Shown here piece after piece: positions 23,038 through 33,839 of a stretch of 64,000 bases of DNA. This DNA is from Patellaria atrata CBS 101060 (Eukaryota; Ascomycota; Dothideomycetes; Patellariales; Patellariaceae). The position numbers were made by a program, and so were the translations under genes. A model generated the notes under the pieces. That model searched no databases. It was not told where the DNA came from and worked only from the letters and a program-made list of their open reading frames with translations. The stretch is from the NCBI GenBank assembly GCA_010093705.1, contig MU006090.1:1329817-1393816 (forward strand), written 5' to 3'. The first letter of the stretch is position 1; each line of letters begins with the position of its first letter.

Positions 23038-23301
23038 TTACTTGTAGTAATTGATTTGAGGACCCAGTACGCCGAAGAACAGAAACACCAACCCGAAGTA
23101 TTTTATCAGACTATCAAATCTCGTCTGTACAGGATCTTCGTTGGCCTCAAACTCGCTGAAAGATCTTCATGGCTGTAAGTGTATAGTAAGCTACGAAAGC
23201 ATTGACAAGGGAAAGAAAGCTCCCAGATATCTCATATTCAAGAGCTCCAAAAACTACTACCTGAGCCATCGTTGAAAATAACTGTGCGTCTTCGTGCCCA
23301 T
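23038..23301 (-). CDS. Possible 52-residue single-span membrane protein
   Basis: Two exons, 23301-23261 and 23155-23038, join in phase to 52 codons. The donor is GTAGTA and the acceptor TTTCAG; the intron is 105 bp with a CTTAC branch. The product starts MGTKTHSYFQRWL, has an acidic middle (SEFEANEDPVQTRFDSL) and ends in one hydrophobic helix (IKYFGLVFLFFGVLGPQI) followed by NYYK. This layout, a soluble amphipathic N-terminus with a C-terminal anchor, suits a small mitochondrial or ER membrane subunit. I do not recognise the family. It lies about 240 bp upstream of the Sm-F start on the same strand. Support is the frame, splice signals and composition only; it could be chance. Confidence 0.4.
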
Positions 23302-23524
23302 ATCCTGATCCAGCTACCTGTAAAGATAGCATCTATGCTCGGATGCCGTCTCTTTAATTCCAAGCACAAGTAGGTAGCATACAAAGACTGAGTCGCCATG
23401 AGCAAAACTTACGTCTCACGTACATACAGCCAGCAAAATATCTCAGAAATCCCGCGTCTCAATCTCAATATATCGAAGCACATATAACTGTAGGAAATGA
23501 ATCGCTATACATCTATTCAAAGAT

Positions 23525-25215
23525 TTGAACATGCAAAATATCAAAATCACTGTAGCTTCGACCGTTGAACAATCAATCCATACCCCTTTAATAGTTCCTA
23601 CCACCGCATCTTTCGATCCCGACGCTCCAAATTCATGTCCATCGCTCGTCGTCAAGACAGGACAATTCAAACTACGTCTCAAGAATCCCAGTAGGATGTT
23701 CGTTGCTAGGACAAGACAGGAGCTGCTCGATGAGACGGGAAAAACGCCTCGGAAAACGATATCACGCTTCTCGCATCGAGCGGGGAATATTACGTAGAAC
23801 CAAGAAAGGAGAGGTCATAGGTTGTCCCTAATGACGATGAACAACCTAGCAAGAATCCCCGGTATCTCTCCTCGTGCAAACAGCTCCAGTGGAACAACTC
23901 TAATCAACCAGGTAGACGCCACTGCAAAGTCTCTCTTGGGCTTGATACATGCAATATCTCAGCTCGATAAACATCCCGGAACTAAGTTTCCTGTAGGAGC
24001 AGTGTTTATGTCCAAAGAGTGGATACATCCGCCACTTATCGGGGGCAACATTGGCTGTGGCATGGCTTGATACAAGACCGAATTGTCTCGCAGCAAGGTC
24101 GATGGAGACAAAAGAGAAGAGAGTGGCTGAGAAGCTGAGAGATCTAGAAGGACCATGGTGAACGCGCTGTACCTACTCAATCGCGCGGAGTATGGCTCAC
24201 AGATGGAAAAAGGTCTTACGCTACAGGGCCGGAATAGGACAGCTCCCTTGTGCTGGGAACCGTTTTGCGGAAACCCAGATTGTAGAAGCTACGTCTTTGA
24301 GTCAGGGGGAGGATGCGTATTAGCCATGAATGAGAACGAGGTGGTCCTACTCGTTCACTCTGGAACAAGAGGTTATGGAGGTGATATATTGAAGAGATAT
24401 TCTTCTGATACATGTCCAAGCTTACATAAGATGGGAAAGAACGGTGCCTGCAACTGGACGAAATTGAATCGAGATCTGATGAATCCAATGATTCCAATCG
24501 CATTTCGATTCTTGGCTTGTCTCGGACCAGGGCAAGAGCTACGGGATCCACGACGGAATGAATTCCGAGAGTCAGGTACTTCGGATGCAGATCTAGCTTC
24601 CATATAACTGCAGCGAAAGCAGAGTTGAAGAAGCGCTGAGTGGTGGATATATGGTATAACAATATCAAACGAAAAGTTTTGTCTCCTAAACCGTATAGTC
24701 CGTATTTAAGCAATGCAACAGCACCTGGTTCGGTAGACCGACTTCAATCTTCATCGTTGAATGACAAATCCTAGCAGACATACGCATACGTTCAAAGAAA
24801 AGGTGTTGCAGTGTTGCGCCGACATATGGATTTTTCGAGCAGTAATGTATCTCTTTCTTTCTTACCTCTTCCGGAATCTCGACGGCCCGACCATCATTCT
24901 AAGACCTCTATTCTCAGAGGCTACAGGATGGTGTCATAAAAAGGCATTCATTAGCTCATGGAGCGGGGAGAGCAATGTCTTGAGCCAAGGCCAATTCATC
25001 TCTACGAGAGAAGTCCAAAGACGCTAATGCCCTTCTTCAACCGAGCACCGGACAAATCAAGGAAGCTGTCAATCGGGGAAACGTGCATGGTGGAAGCTGG
25101 GTTTATCTGCGGAGAGAAAGACCTGGTGTGGGAAGAAGCACCGGAAGCTTACAAGGACGTATATGCCGTTTGCGATGATCTCGTTGGCGAAGGCGTCGCT
25201 GAAGTCATAGGGTGA
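23525..25215 (+). pseudogene. RtcB-family RNA ligase pseudogene
   Basis: Fragments of one RtcB-type protein appear in order in several frames. They include the N-terminal part with VPTTASFDPD, the metal-site block PVGAVFMSKEWIHPPLIGGN followed by IGCGMA, then LLVHSGTRGYGGDILKRY, a decayed HGAGR motif at 24957-24971, and the C-terminus WEEAPEAYKDVYAVCDDLV. RtcB joins RNA 2',3'-cyclic phosphate or 3'-phosphate ends to 5'-OH ends using Mn2+ and GTP; the HGAGR histidine is the guanylylated residue. Lesions include a frameshift near 23745-23760, a TGA where the family has Trp (24068-24070), a TGA after the HGAGR block (24981-24983) and further shifts around 23800-23830 and 24600-24950. No set of introns would restore it. 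Several filamentous fungi carry an RtcB-like gene in addition to Trl1, so its loss is plausible. Confidence 0.8.
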
Positions 25216-26524
25216 TGTAGAGCGAGGGTCAAGTATAAGGTTAAGAATGAGTCGAGACGATCAAGTCTATTTCCAGGAAAAGCATGATTATTCAAGCATG
25301 AATGCGAGATGAGAGCATCGTGATGACAGTGAACTGTATTCCGTACGCGTGCGTAGATTAAAGGTAGATCTTGATAGCGGCTCTTAGAGGCTCTTTGAGA
25401 TAAAACGCACGATCGCGTCGAGTGTATATATATATGTATATTGCAATGTAGAAATGGAAGATAAGTGGACATGACGATGTAATATATTTATACTGATATA
25501 TTAGGTACCTTGCAGGACGGTATTGGCATATAATATCTCCCGGTTAATTGGCTGGTTATTGGTTGATATTCATAACGCACGGTGATTGTGGGGTAGAAAT
25601 TGATTACTTTTAAAGCGACATTTGCCGATCCTTCCATTCTCCTCCAGGTTCCAGAAGACTTACCGACTTTCATGACGAAAATATCATCTTTTCCTCTGAA
25701 TAATCCCGTAATTTTCTCTTTCGTTTTGCAATTGACGGAATTTCCCCACGAGAAACGGTGAGTCAAGGAGGCGCTTGAAAGAGGTGATGCAGTGTGATAT
25801 CTTCCAGCCTTCCAGCTCAGTAAGGTTAAAGTCAGCAAGTGGATTGAACCGGAAGTTTCAAAACGATGCGGCAGAGTTGGGTCTTTCCTAAAAGCTTGGT
25901 ATGAAGTAATGCAAGGGGTAACCTGCCCAGGGCGGCTATACCGGGTATGGATCTGCTATTGTTTCAAACGGGCTTGCTGGGCTTCTTGTTTTGGTGCTGG
26001 GGAAACTGCCACCAGCTGCCAGCCTCGCTCCTTCCTCTCGTTTCATCCAACTGGAAAGAACGAGAACATCACCAAGAGTTGGCCCATCACTGCGACCGAA
26101 TGTTTCGTCAGGTCTGATATCTATATGTATCTCTCATCTAAGCGCTTTGAGGCTGTTCTATTCTCATAATCTCAAACAATGCCATGTTGATACAGAGTAT
26201 AATCTCCTGGATGTGTGATTGCCATGGCTGTACTAGGATGCCGTTTATTGATGTATATCACGAAGGAAATTACACACCCGTGGCTGCATGCGTGCGTACA
26301 AGAGACAGGCGTCTGCCTCCTCAACACCCAATTCACAACCTTCTGCCACCTGCCACCTGAATCTTCTACAATACCCTCTTCACCCCGATTAATTGACATC
26401 TAGTCACAGCTATTAAATACTAATAATCTAAGCCGCTTCTGGCAAAAAAGGTTGACTCAACACTCGTTTGCAATAATCGTTAGGTCATTCTTCCCAATTC
26501 TTTGTTCGAGGTCCACTAAGGTAG
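25216..26524. other. Gene-free stretch
   Basis: Between the RtcB pseudogene and the SOD-like gene. It has an AT-rich TATATA run near 25425-25440. No coding frame is supported. Confidence 0.45.
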
Positions 26525-26651
26525 CACTTGCCCATTTTATATCTTGACCTTATTTCCTCCTCACCTCCATCTTATTACTCTTTCTTTTCCCAAGGAACAT
26601 TATCACTTTTAATTCATCGAGTCAACTTCAATTGATATCGAATTGTTCAAG
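26525..26651 (+). promoter_or_regulatory. Core promoter and leader of the SOD-like gene
   Basis: A TATA-like TTTATATC at about 26536-26543 is followed by a long CT-rich tract (about 26549-26596) and then an A-rich leader up to the ATG at 26652. A TATA box plus pyrimidine tract just before the start site is typical of strongly expressed fungal genes. The transcription start is inferred, not shown. Confidence 0.45.
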
Positions 26652-27494
26652 ATGCGCGCCTCAACAGTCATCTCCTCGCTCTCCATCCTCGCCCTCGCCA
26701 GCGCTCAAACCACCACTGGTCAACTGGGTGACGCAGCAGCAATCACCAACAACCCCGAAGGTGCCATCTACGTCGCCACTCTTCCAATCAGCAAGGGCGT
26801 TCGCGGTACCGTCACCGCACAAACCGCACCAGGAGGAGCCGGTGTGGCCTTCCAGATCACTGTTGACGGTCTGCCAACGGAGGGTGGTCCATTCTGTAAG
26901 TCTTAAGTCATACCACAACCATTGAGGAACATTCCTCTAACAGAACTACCTTCAGCATACCATCTCCACGATGCTCCCGTTCCCACCAATGGGAACTGCT
27001 CCGGCACCCTCGCCCATCTGGACCCGTACAAGCGCGGCCAGACACCACCTTGCGACGCCTCGGCCCCTCAGACCTGCGAAGTTGGTGATCTGTCAGGCAA
27101 GCACGGCAAGATCAATGGCACCTCCTTCTCCGCTAGGTAATTCCTCCCTTCTCTTTCATACACCCTATATCTCCTTTCTAGATCCTAACATCGTACCAGC
27201 TACGTCGACGTTTACGCCTCTACCCTCCAAGGGATCGGCGCCTTCTTCGGCAACCGCTCCGTCGTCTTCCACTTGGCCAACAGCACCCGTATCAGCTGCG
27301 CCAACTTCACCGCTCTCTACGCACCTGGCCCGACTGGTGGCCCGACAGGCTGGTACCCGACAGCCACTTCCAGCGGTGGTATCTTCGCTCCTACATCCAT
27401 CGAGCCACCGATCCCCACTTTCACCGGTGCTGCGGCCACGCTTGGATGGGGCGTCGGTGCCGTGTTCGCCGGTGTGATGGGTGCGCTTTTGTAA
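26652..27494 (+). CDS. Cell-surface Cu-only superoxide-dismutase-like protein
   Basis: Three exons, 26652-26895, 26956-27136 and 27200-27494, encode 239 residues. A signal peptide (MRASTVISSLSILALASA) starts the protein. A hydrophobic C-terminus (ATLGWGVGAVFAGVMGALL) follows a Ser/Thr/Pro-rich stretch, fitting a GPI anchor. The middle is a Cu/Zn-SOD fold: the HLHD pair (Cu ligands), a further His in AHLDPYKRG, and VFHLANSTRISC with the last Cu-ligand His and the disulfide Cys. The usual zinc-site region reads CEVGDLSGKHG and lacks the normal second and third zinc His, as in Cu-only SODs such as Candida Sod5. It probably detoxifies or senses extracellular superoxide at the wall. A TATA/CT-rich promoter suggests strong expression. 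Confidence 0.82.
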
Positions 27495-28844
27495 GTGACT
27501 AAATGATGCGATAGCGGGAAGTTTGTGGTCAGGGGTAAGATCATCAAGGAGGCGCCTTTCAGATCTGGTAGACTTTTCTTGTGTATATTTTCGATTCTTT
27601 CATGTTGCCATGACAACTTTTTTAAAATCGGTGGCGGGGGGATACCTTACAAGGAGGCTTTTAATACCCGTGGGGGGTTGGACTATGAGTAAATATGTGA
27701 TTATGGCCCTTTAGCAGTAATAAATATGAGGACATTAGATCTCGGACGTCCACTCGGTTTCTTTTGCTTGCTTATATCTGTGGGTTGGGTTGGTATTAAT
27801 TCGAAAACCCTATATCTCGACAGTATCCCCGGGCGTACTGTACTTCACATTATAGGCCAGTTCCCCACGCCCCTCAACCCCCCCTATCTTCACGTCGAGT
27901 CGAGTCACGGATCCCCGGATTGTATATCTGTCACGTGGCATCGAATCGAAACGAATCGAGCGGCGCGTTGAGTCCGATCTGCATCCGAGCAAATGCGTAA
28001 CAGAACCGCGATTGAGGGGCGGGGGGATGGGGGTTTAAACGGAGATGAGAGATCAGAATCGAAGGACACAACGGGCGTCCGTAAGGTAGAATGATATCGT
28101 CTTTGGCTCTCCCATCTCCATCCCTATACGGAGGGCGTAACAGTAACCCCCCCATCCCTTTCCCCCCCCCCCTTTTTTTTTCTTTCGATGACTAGGTTGA
28201 ACAGTTGAACAGGGAGGGGGGGTTTTGGCGGACGGGATGGGTTGGAACTGGGCTGTTTCGCGATGGGAAAGGGGGTTGTCGTGCATACCCCGTGAATATC
28301 CTTTTTTTTTTCGTGTACCTAAGCTATTTGTTCGGAGAGTATATTCCGGAAAAGGAAGATTCGGTATGGAGGACTGAGAAGGGAGTGAAAGGTCCTCGGA
28401 ACAGTCTAGCGGTGCTTGTTTTTCTCGTTGTGTGAATTGAAAGGGTCCGGTGAGGGTGCGGTTGGTGTATATGATGATAACGTGTCCTCTTCGATTCACT
28501 CTTAGGTACTAAATGATCATTTCATAATTTCTTCAAGAGGTGAATGTACAGGGTTTTCAACAGTTCCAGCAATGGGAGGTCATGTTGTAAAATGGAACAG
28601 CACGGGAAGAATCATACTGTAAGAAGTTCTCTAACGGAAAGCTGTTCATTGTCCTATCTAACTTTAGTACAAGGGATAATCACGAATGCTACCGATCAAC
28701 TGGGAAAACCAGACATGTAACCCATGAAAAGCAACAGAGAAGATAGGAAGAAGGACGCTCGTTCCACCTTACGGGAACTCAAAATCATATCATGAATTCT
28801 TTGAGCGCGGAGTATTAAGAGCATTCAACGGCAACCACAGAGAC
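27495..28844. other. Gene-free stretch with homopolymer runs
   Basis: Convergent region between the SOD-like gene and the broken membrane-protein gene. It holds a run of about 11 C followed by about 9 T near 28162-28181, and a T run near 28301. No coding signal is seen. Confidence 0.5.
28162..28181. repeat. Poly-C/poly-T tract
   Basis: Adjacent C and T homopolymers of about ten bases each in non-coding sequence. The exact length is the kind of site prone to sequencing error. Confidence 0.7.
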
Positions 28845-30644
28845 TTAATCCAATATTTCACCTGCACGGGGGTTAGAAACTTCGTCTTTAAGAGCAAACA
28901 TCATTCTGCGCTTCGGCTCCGTAGACGTGAAGGACCGGACAGAGTTATACGAAGTACGTTCGTCATGTTCGTCGGGAAGGTCGTAGAGAGATAATTTGGC
29001 TCTATCGCTTTGGTCGATCTCACCATCCTCACCCCATAGTTTGAGGGATGCCATGATTAGACCCTCTTTGGTTGAGATGTCCGGTAGATTGTCCGATAGA
29101 CCTATATCGCTCCCGGACTTTTCAAAGGACCTGGAGTCCTCCTCTGTACCATATTTGATTTAAGTCTCGTTGAGAAGATCCTCGATCTCCTCGATTGTGG
29201 AGTTGCTGTTGGCTGGTTTTAATAGTCTTGCGTTAAATGCTTTTGTAACTTCAATCGGGGAAATGGTAGTGGGTCGTCCAAGCCTCCAATACCCGTGGAA
29301 TGTAAGAAGAATACTCATAGCTGTGGAGAGTATCATTAGAACGGCAGCCATAAGATAGTTTATGCGCGATATAAAGACGGTGATCTCTTCTATCCGCTTT
29401 GCTTGAACAGTTTGTGTGATGTTCAAGGGCTGCTTCGGCTCACCCGGCATGTAATTTTTTTTTTGGCCCTTCGAACCGATATAAAAGATTATCATCTTTG
29501 CCGAAACTTTTGATAGCATGGCAAAAGGATAATTCCTGCACCATTCGGATGACATCAGGCATTGGATCGATATAGGTTGTTTGATAATTTCCAGAACCGC
29601 CACCGGTCTCAACATAGTTACGACCACTAGCGCCAGTTATATCATGCTCAGTCCGGGTGGTCTCATACAATAGCTGCTCTACGACCTTGTTTTGGAACTG
29701 ATCTTGAAGGACATATAAAAATCCATGAATATATATATGGTTATCTCCATACAGGAGCCTAACAGTCACATTCGAGGTCATCGAGGGATCCCGAAAGACC
29801 AAGGACTCACTTGCATTACTAAGTCTAATGTTATATTCGACTATTGCAGTCCGGAAGATATATTTGTGCGTAATAAAGTCCGGGGTGCTTTGATATCCCA
29901 TACGGACTTCGAAGTGATTGTAAGCATTGGGGTCAAACGGAATTTGGAGGTCATAGACTGTCGAATTACGGATATTCAGGTGTTCAGAACTTGATACTTC
30001 AAATGGTGACTAGTCCGTGTGTGTTATGTTGCAGTCTACGCAAACCCCACGGCGAGCACGGTTCCATCACAAACTCCGTGGCAATCATTAGCCGTAAGGT
30101 GACTATCCTCGTTGCGGATATATTCCTGAACCGTTTGCCTGAAATCCTGACTGTAGAATTTTGAACTGTAAGCAGTCGTCCATGTGCTAACAGGACCGGC
30201 ATAGATGTTAAGGGTCAAATTCACCCAAGTTGCCTTTGACATTTTACCTGTCGACTATGATCTTTGAATCAATAGCCCATCCAATGAGAATAAAGCCACA
30301 AAGAATGCAGCAATCCGGAGGAAACGAAAGTAGCATGTCGGCTTTATGACTTCCAGAAAACTGTGCGAGTAAGTCCAGGTAGGATTGAGTTCCCGAAGAG
30401 AGGTCCATTTTAGAGCACTAGACCACCACGCAATTACCACACCTTCTGCAAAAGCAAATCGGAGAAGTACATTTTCACTCGCTGAAAATATTGCGAAGTA
30501 TACTGTAGGCTGCATTGGCCAATCCTCGACTCGTTGCCCGTTAGACTTTCAAGATATTATCAGGAGTCTAATAGCACACATCACAGCTAGAAGGATGCTG
30601 ATAAGGCCTAGCTTCGCGGACGAGTCCAGAGTCCAGGATTCCAT
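28845..30644 (-). pseudogene. Broken DUF3176-like multi-span membrane protein gene
   Basis: Read on minus from an ATG at 30644, the frame gives a hydrophobic N-terminal helix. It then gives the block NGQRVEDWPMQPTVYFAIF and FAFAEGVVIAWWSSALKW, an ordered pattern of large fungal DUF3176-like membrane proteins. A long extracellular-type domain with N-x-S/T sites follows, then a final span (INYLMAAVLMILSTAMSILL) and a polar tail ending at 28845. Four visible breaks in otherwise collinear sequence: TGA at 30549-30551, TAG at 30255-30257, a frame change near 30050, and TAA at 29160-29162 with the same frame continuing into a sensible tail. A fifth frame change falls at a ten-base A run (29455-29464) and could be a sequencing error. 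Undetected introns might remove one lesion but not all. Function of the family is unknown. Confidence 0.7.
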
Positions 30645-31100
30645 CGTCGAGGATGCATAGAAGGTTTAGGGTTGCGAATTCTGGAGGAGAGATGAATGAA
30701 CCGGTTGTGTTGAGCTATGGCTGCAATGACAGTGTGGAACTTTTTAATACGACGGAAGATGGCCATGTCTATCTTTTACTCGAGGCCCCTCTTCTGGCGT
30801 TATCTTGAATAGCGAGTGTAAGAAATTTTCGTTTTAACTGGGGAAAGGAGGCGGGTTTGACTGCTGGATATGTATAGAAATAAATGGAGACCAAACCCTA
30901 GTGAATGAGCCTGTTATCAATCTCTAGCATGGCTATGGACAAAGAATTTCAGAGCACATTCATAAACACACCACGAAGCGTCTCTGACCCCACAGGTGTA
31001 TGCTATGAACATCACGCAACATCTGAGAATGCATTGATGTTCATGAACCTGCGGCACGAGAGTTCTATTGTGTAACCGGATATATATTGGGCCTGAGGTT
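30645..31100. other. Spacer upstream of the broken membrane-protein gene
   Basis: This may include a degraded 5' end of that gene: a minus-strand ATG at 30766 opens a basic frame reading MAIFRRIKKF that does not join cleanly. The rest is the 3' flank of the Zn2Cys6 regulator. Confidence 0.4.
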
Positions 31101-33330
31101 TTAATTGAGCCAGTCAAATGCGTCCAATAGGTCTAGATGACTGAAGTTATCATAATCCGCCATGTTGAATGGAATATCAACACTAAACTCGACCGGGGGG
31201 TCGTCCGGCACAACAGGGGGCCGAGCTAATACTTGATCAAGGACTCTACACACGATGCTTTTAACACCAAAGCATAAATTTGAATTCGGTGCTGATATCT
31301 TCACCCAATCTAGAAAAGCAACAAGCAAACTCAGACTCTGTATTACTTCAGAGCGAGGGATGTTGCACTGGATGTAGTTTGGACGCTTTGTTTGCTTCAG
31401 AAGTTCAACACACAAGATACCACTGGCCGGGACTGCGTATGATAATACCTAATGTTTTTCAGCTTGCCATTTTTGAGAACCGTAAGGAGGATATGACGTT
31501 GTGAAATGAAGAGAACACGATTATCTTCAAGTGGGACTGGCGTGACTTACCAGCCATTCGAAATCACTATCTAATCCTGCGAAGCGATCTTTATATTTCC
31601 AAAAGACCAGAGTCACACTCAGCATCTCGACACATACGTCGACCAAGTCTTGCACATGAGCGTTACTATTTCTGATTAGTAGTCGCTCAAGTAGGAATCT
31701 GTCTTGCAAATGTTCTAGCCGCAACAATGCTCGAATGTATATTTCCGAGCCCGGAATATCCGTGTCCGTCAGATGGTTAGGGCGATAGACCAGGACATTA
31801 GGTAACTGAGAATAGATGGATAAAGTGCGCTCCTTCAGTTCCCTAACACAATTAGCTCAGACTACTGTCAAGTTGCGTTTGACTTTACATCGTTATTTCT
31901 GAGGAGTTCAGTTTGGGTCCGAGAGCAATCTCTAATATTCCCTCACGGATGGAGGCGAACATTGCGCGTGCTCGGAGGATCGTTGCCGAATGGATTCTGT
32001 TATTAGTGTTCCACCCGTTGCTATCTAGGGAGGTGATCTCTGCTGATATACTCGAATCTTCGCATAGCAAAGCTGCATCACTGAGATCCAGAGGTAATGG
32101 TGTGGAACTGTACCGTACACTTAGAAGTGGCGGGCGTCCCAACATAGTTGCCATAACCTTATCTATGTTGTACACTGTGGTATACACTCTTCTTCTAGCT
32201 TCTAAGCCAATGGTTGTTTCGGTCGGGAATGTATCTGGATTCGTATTGAGACCTGCAGACAACGTTGTTGCTACGAGGGCTCCATGACCTCTCCACACAG
32301 TGGGACAAGCATCTCCTGTAATGATGGATTGCAGAAGATTAAGTTTGTACATGAGATAAACCATGATAGGGTTACTGTAACCATCCATATCACATATTTT
32401 CAAGCATAATGCGGCGCACTCTTTGAATCTGATCATAACTTTTCTGCGATCCTTGCTGTGAGGGTCGAGACAAGCAATTATTTCGTCGTTACCTGGAGAT
32501 GATACAGATCCATATGCCCAATACGTGAACAGAACCCCCAGGGCTTCCCATCTGAGGTTACGTCCAGAAAACGAGCTCATATATTGCTGGGGATCTTCCT
32601 CGTCCTCAAGGGCATTTTGTCCATTTGATAACATGAGCTGCGCAAGGTTCCGGATTTGGTTATAATCTCTATTGGATAAAATCCCACCAAATGTCGTGAA
32701 CATAGACTGAGACAGACGTACTGCAGCTAGCCTTATCCAGCCATCATTGAGGTTGACATGCCGAGCAAACAGCACATCACAGGTCTTTTCGTCTGGAATC
32801 TGCTGTAGAGCTTGAATACCTAAAGCTACTAGACAGGTAGTAGACGCATCGGAGCCGCCTGACCTTGCTGAATGTGGAGTTTGGTGTTCAATACTGCTGT
32901 ACCCGGAAGTATCTGGGGAGTCGGTACTATTCAAATTATCCCTATTCTCCTGGAAAACAGCGTAGAAGCTGGTGGGACCGAGAAATCTTGCTGGTTTATT
33001 GGAAGTAGGCGTGGAGTCCGTTATTAGCTGTGATGCTTCACACCCTTCGTTTCTATTCTCGTCGACTTGGAGATCAACGTCATTCCTATTTGCTCTTACA
33101 TCACGTCTCGTCTCTAAATTCCGTTTACCACTAGAAGCCTCTCTGTTAACTATAGAAGTAGGTGATCTGGACGATGATGCAGCGAGATATACGCAAAGAT
33201 GTGTGGTCTTCCGTCCCCTACACCTTTGACACGGTACTGTATGGTCGTATGCTAGTTTCCGAATTCTACAAGGTTCACAAGCAGGCAGTTTTCCATTCCG
33301 TCTTCGTGGTACGATAGATGTTTGTGACAT
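31101..33330 (-). CDS. Zn2Cys6 fungal transcription factor with a substituted zinc-cluster cysteine
   Basis: Three exons, 33330-31889, 31842-31551 and 31448-31101, give 693 residues in frame with clean splice sites. Residues 18-46 are a binuclear zinc cluster (CEPCRIRKL, then PCQRC, then a last Cys at 46), but the third ligand, expected at residue 28, is Tyr (TAC at 33247-33249 on minus). The middle region (about 190-480) is a fungal-specific regulatory domain: it contains LVALGIQALQQIPD, WRGHGALVATTLSAGLN and RRRVYTTVYNIDKVMATMLGRPP. The C-terminus is acidic (PFNMADYDNFSHLDLLDAFDWL), a typical activation domain. It lies next to hmgA; in Aspergillus a Zn2Cys6 factor, HmgR, controls tyrosine breakdown from the same cluster, so that role is possible but unproved. 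DNA binding may be impaired. Confidence 0.85.
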
Positions 33331-33839
33331 GAATGAACATGATGAGATTTTACATGTAACATGTTCACTGTGGTAAAATCAAAGGTTTGGGTCTTTGAGA
33401 AGAGTCAAGTTAGTCGGAGTTCGGGGCTCGGGTCTCGGGACTCGGCTTTCGCTCTCTACCCCGCTTTTCGTTACCTACCCATGCTTACGGCAACACCTGT
33501 GCTATATTTCCAAGCTGAAGATTCTTGGAGGCGTACAGTCTGTTTGCTTTTACCAAGGGGCAGGGGAAGGCAATGTAATATGGACGATATGGGATGTACG
33601 AATTGCGATGCGTTAGTCAATAGGAAAATACTTTTGATTGTGATGATACTACAAGAAAACATCTAGTATGAGTATTCCTAGCCTCTTAAGATATGGGAAT
33701 GGAAGGTACTGTACACTCTATAAATGAAAATAATTATGATAGCTATGATTTGCCTTGGAGTTGTACACAAGGTCCCAAACCCTGTACGCCCATCACAAAA
33801 GAGTAAAACGCAACAATGACTCCCGTACGGGCTCTTCTG
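33331..33839. other. Spacer between the regulator and hmgA
   Basis: Upstream region of the Zn2Cys6 factor and 3' flank of hmgA, both on minus. It has a near-tandem CGGG-rich word set at 33418-33445 (TCGGGGCTCGGG, then TCTCGGGACTCGG). No gene is seen. Confidence 0.45.
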
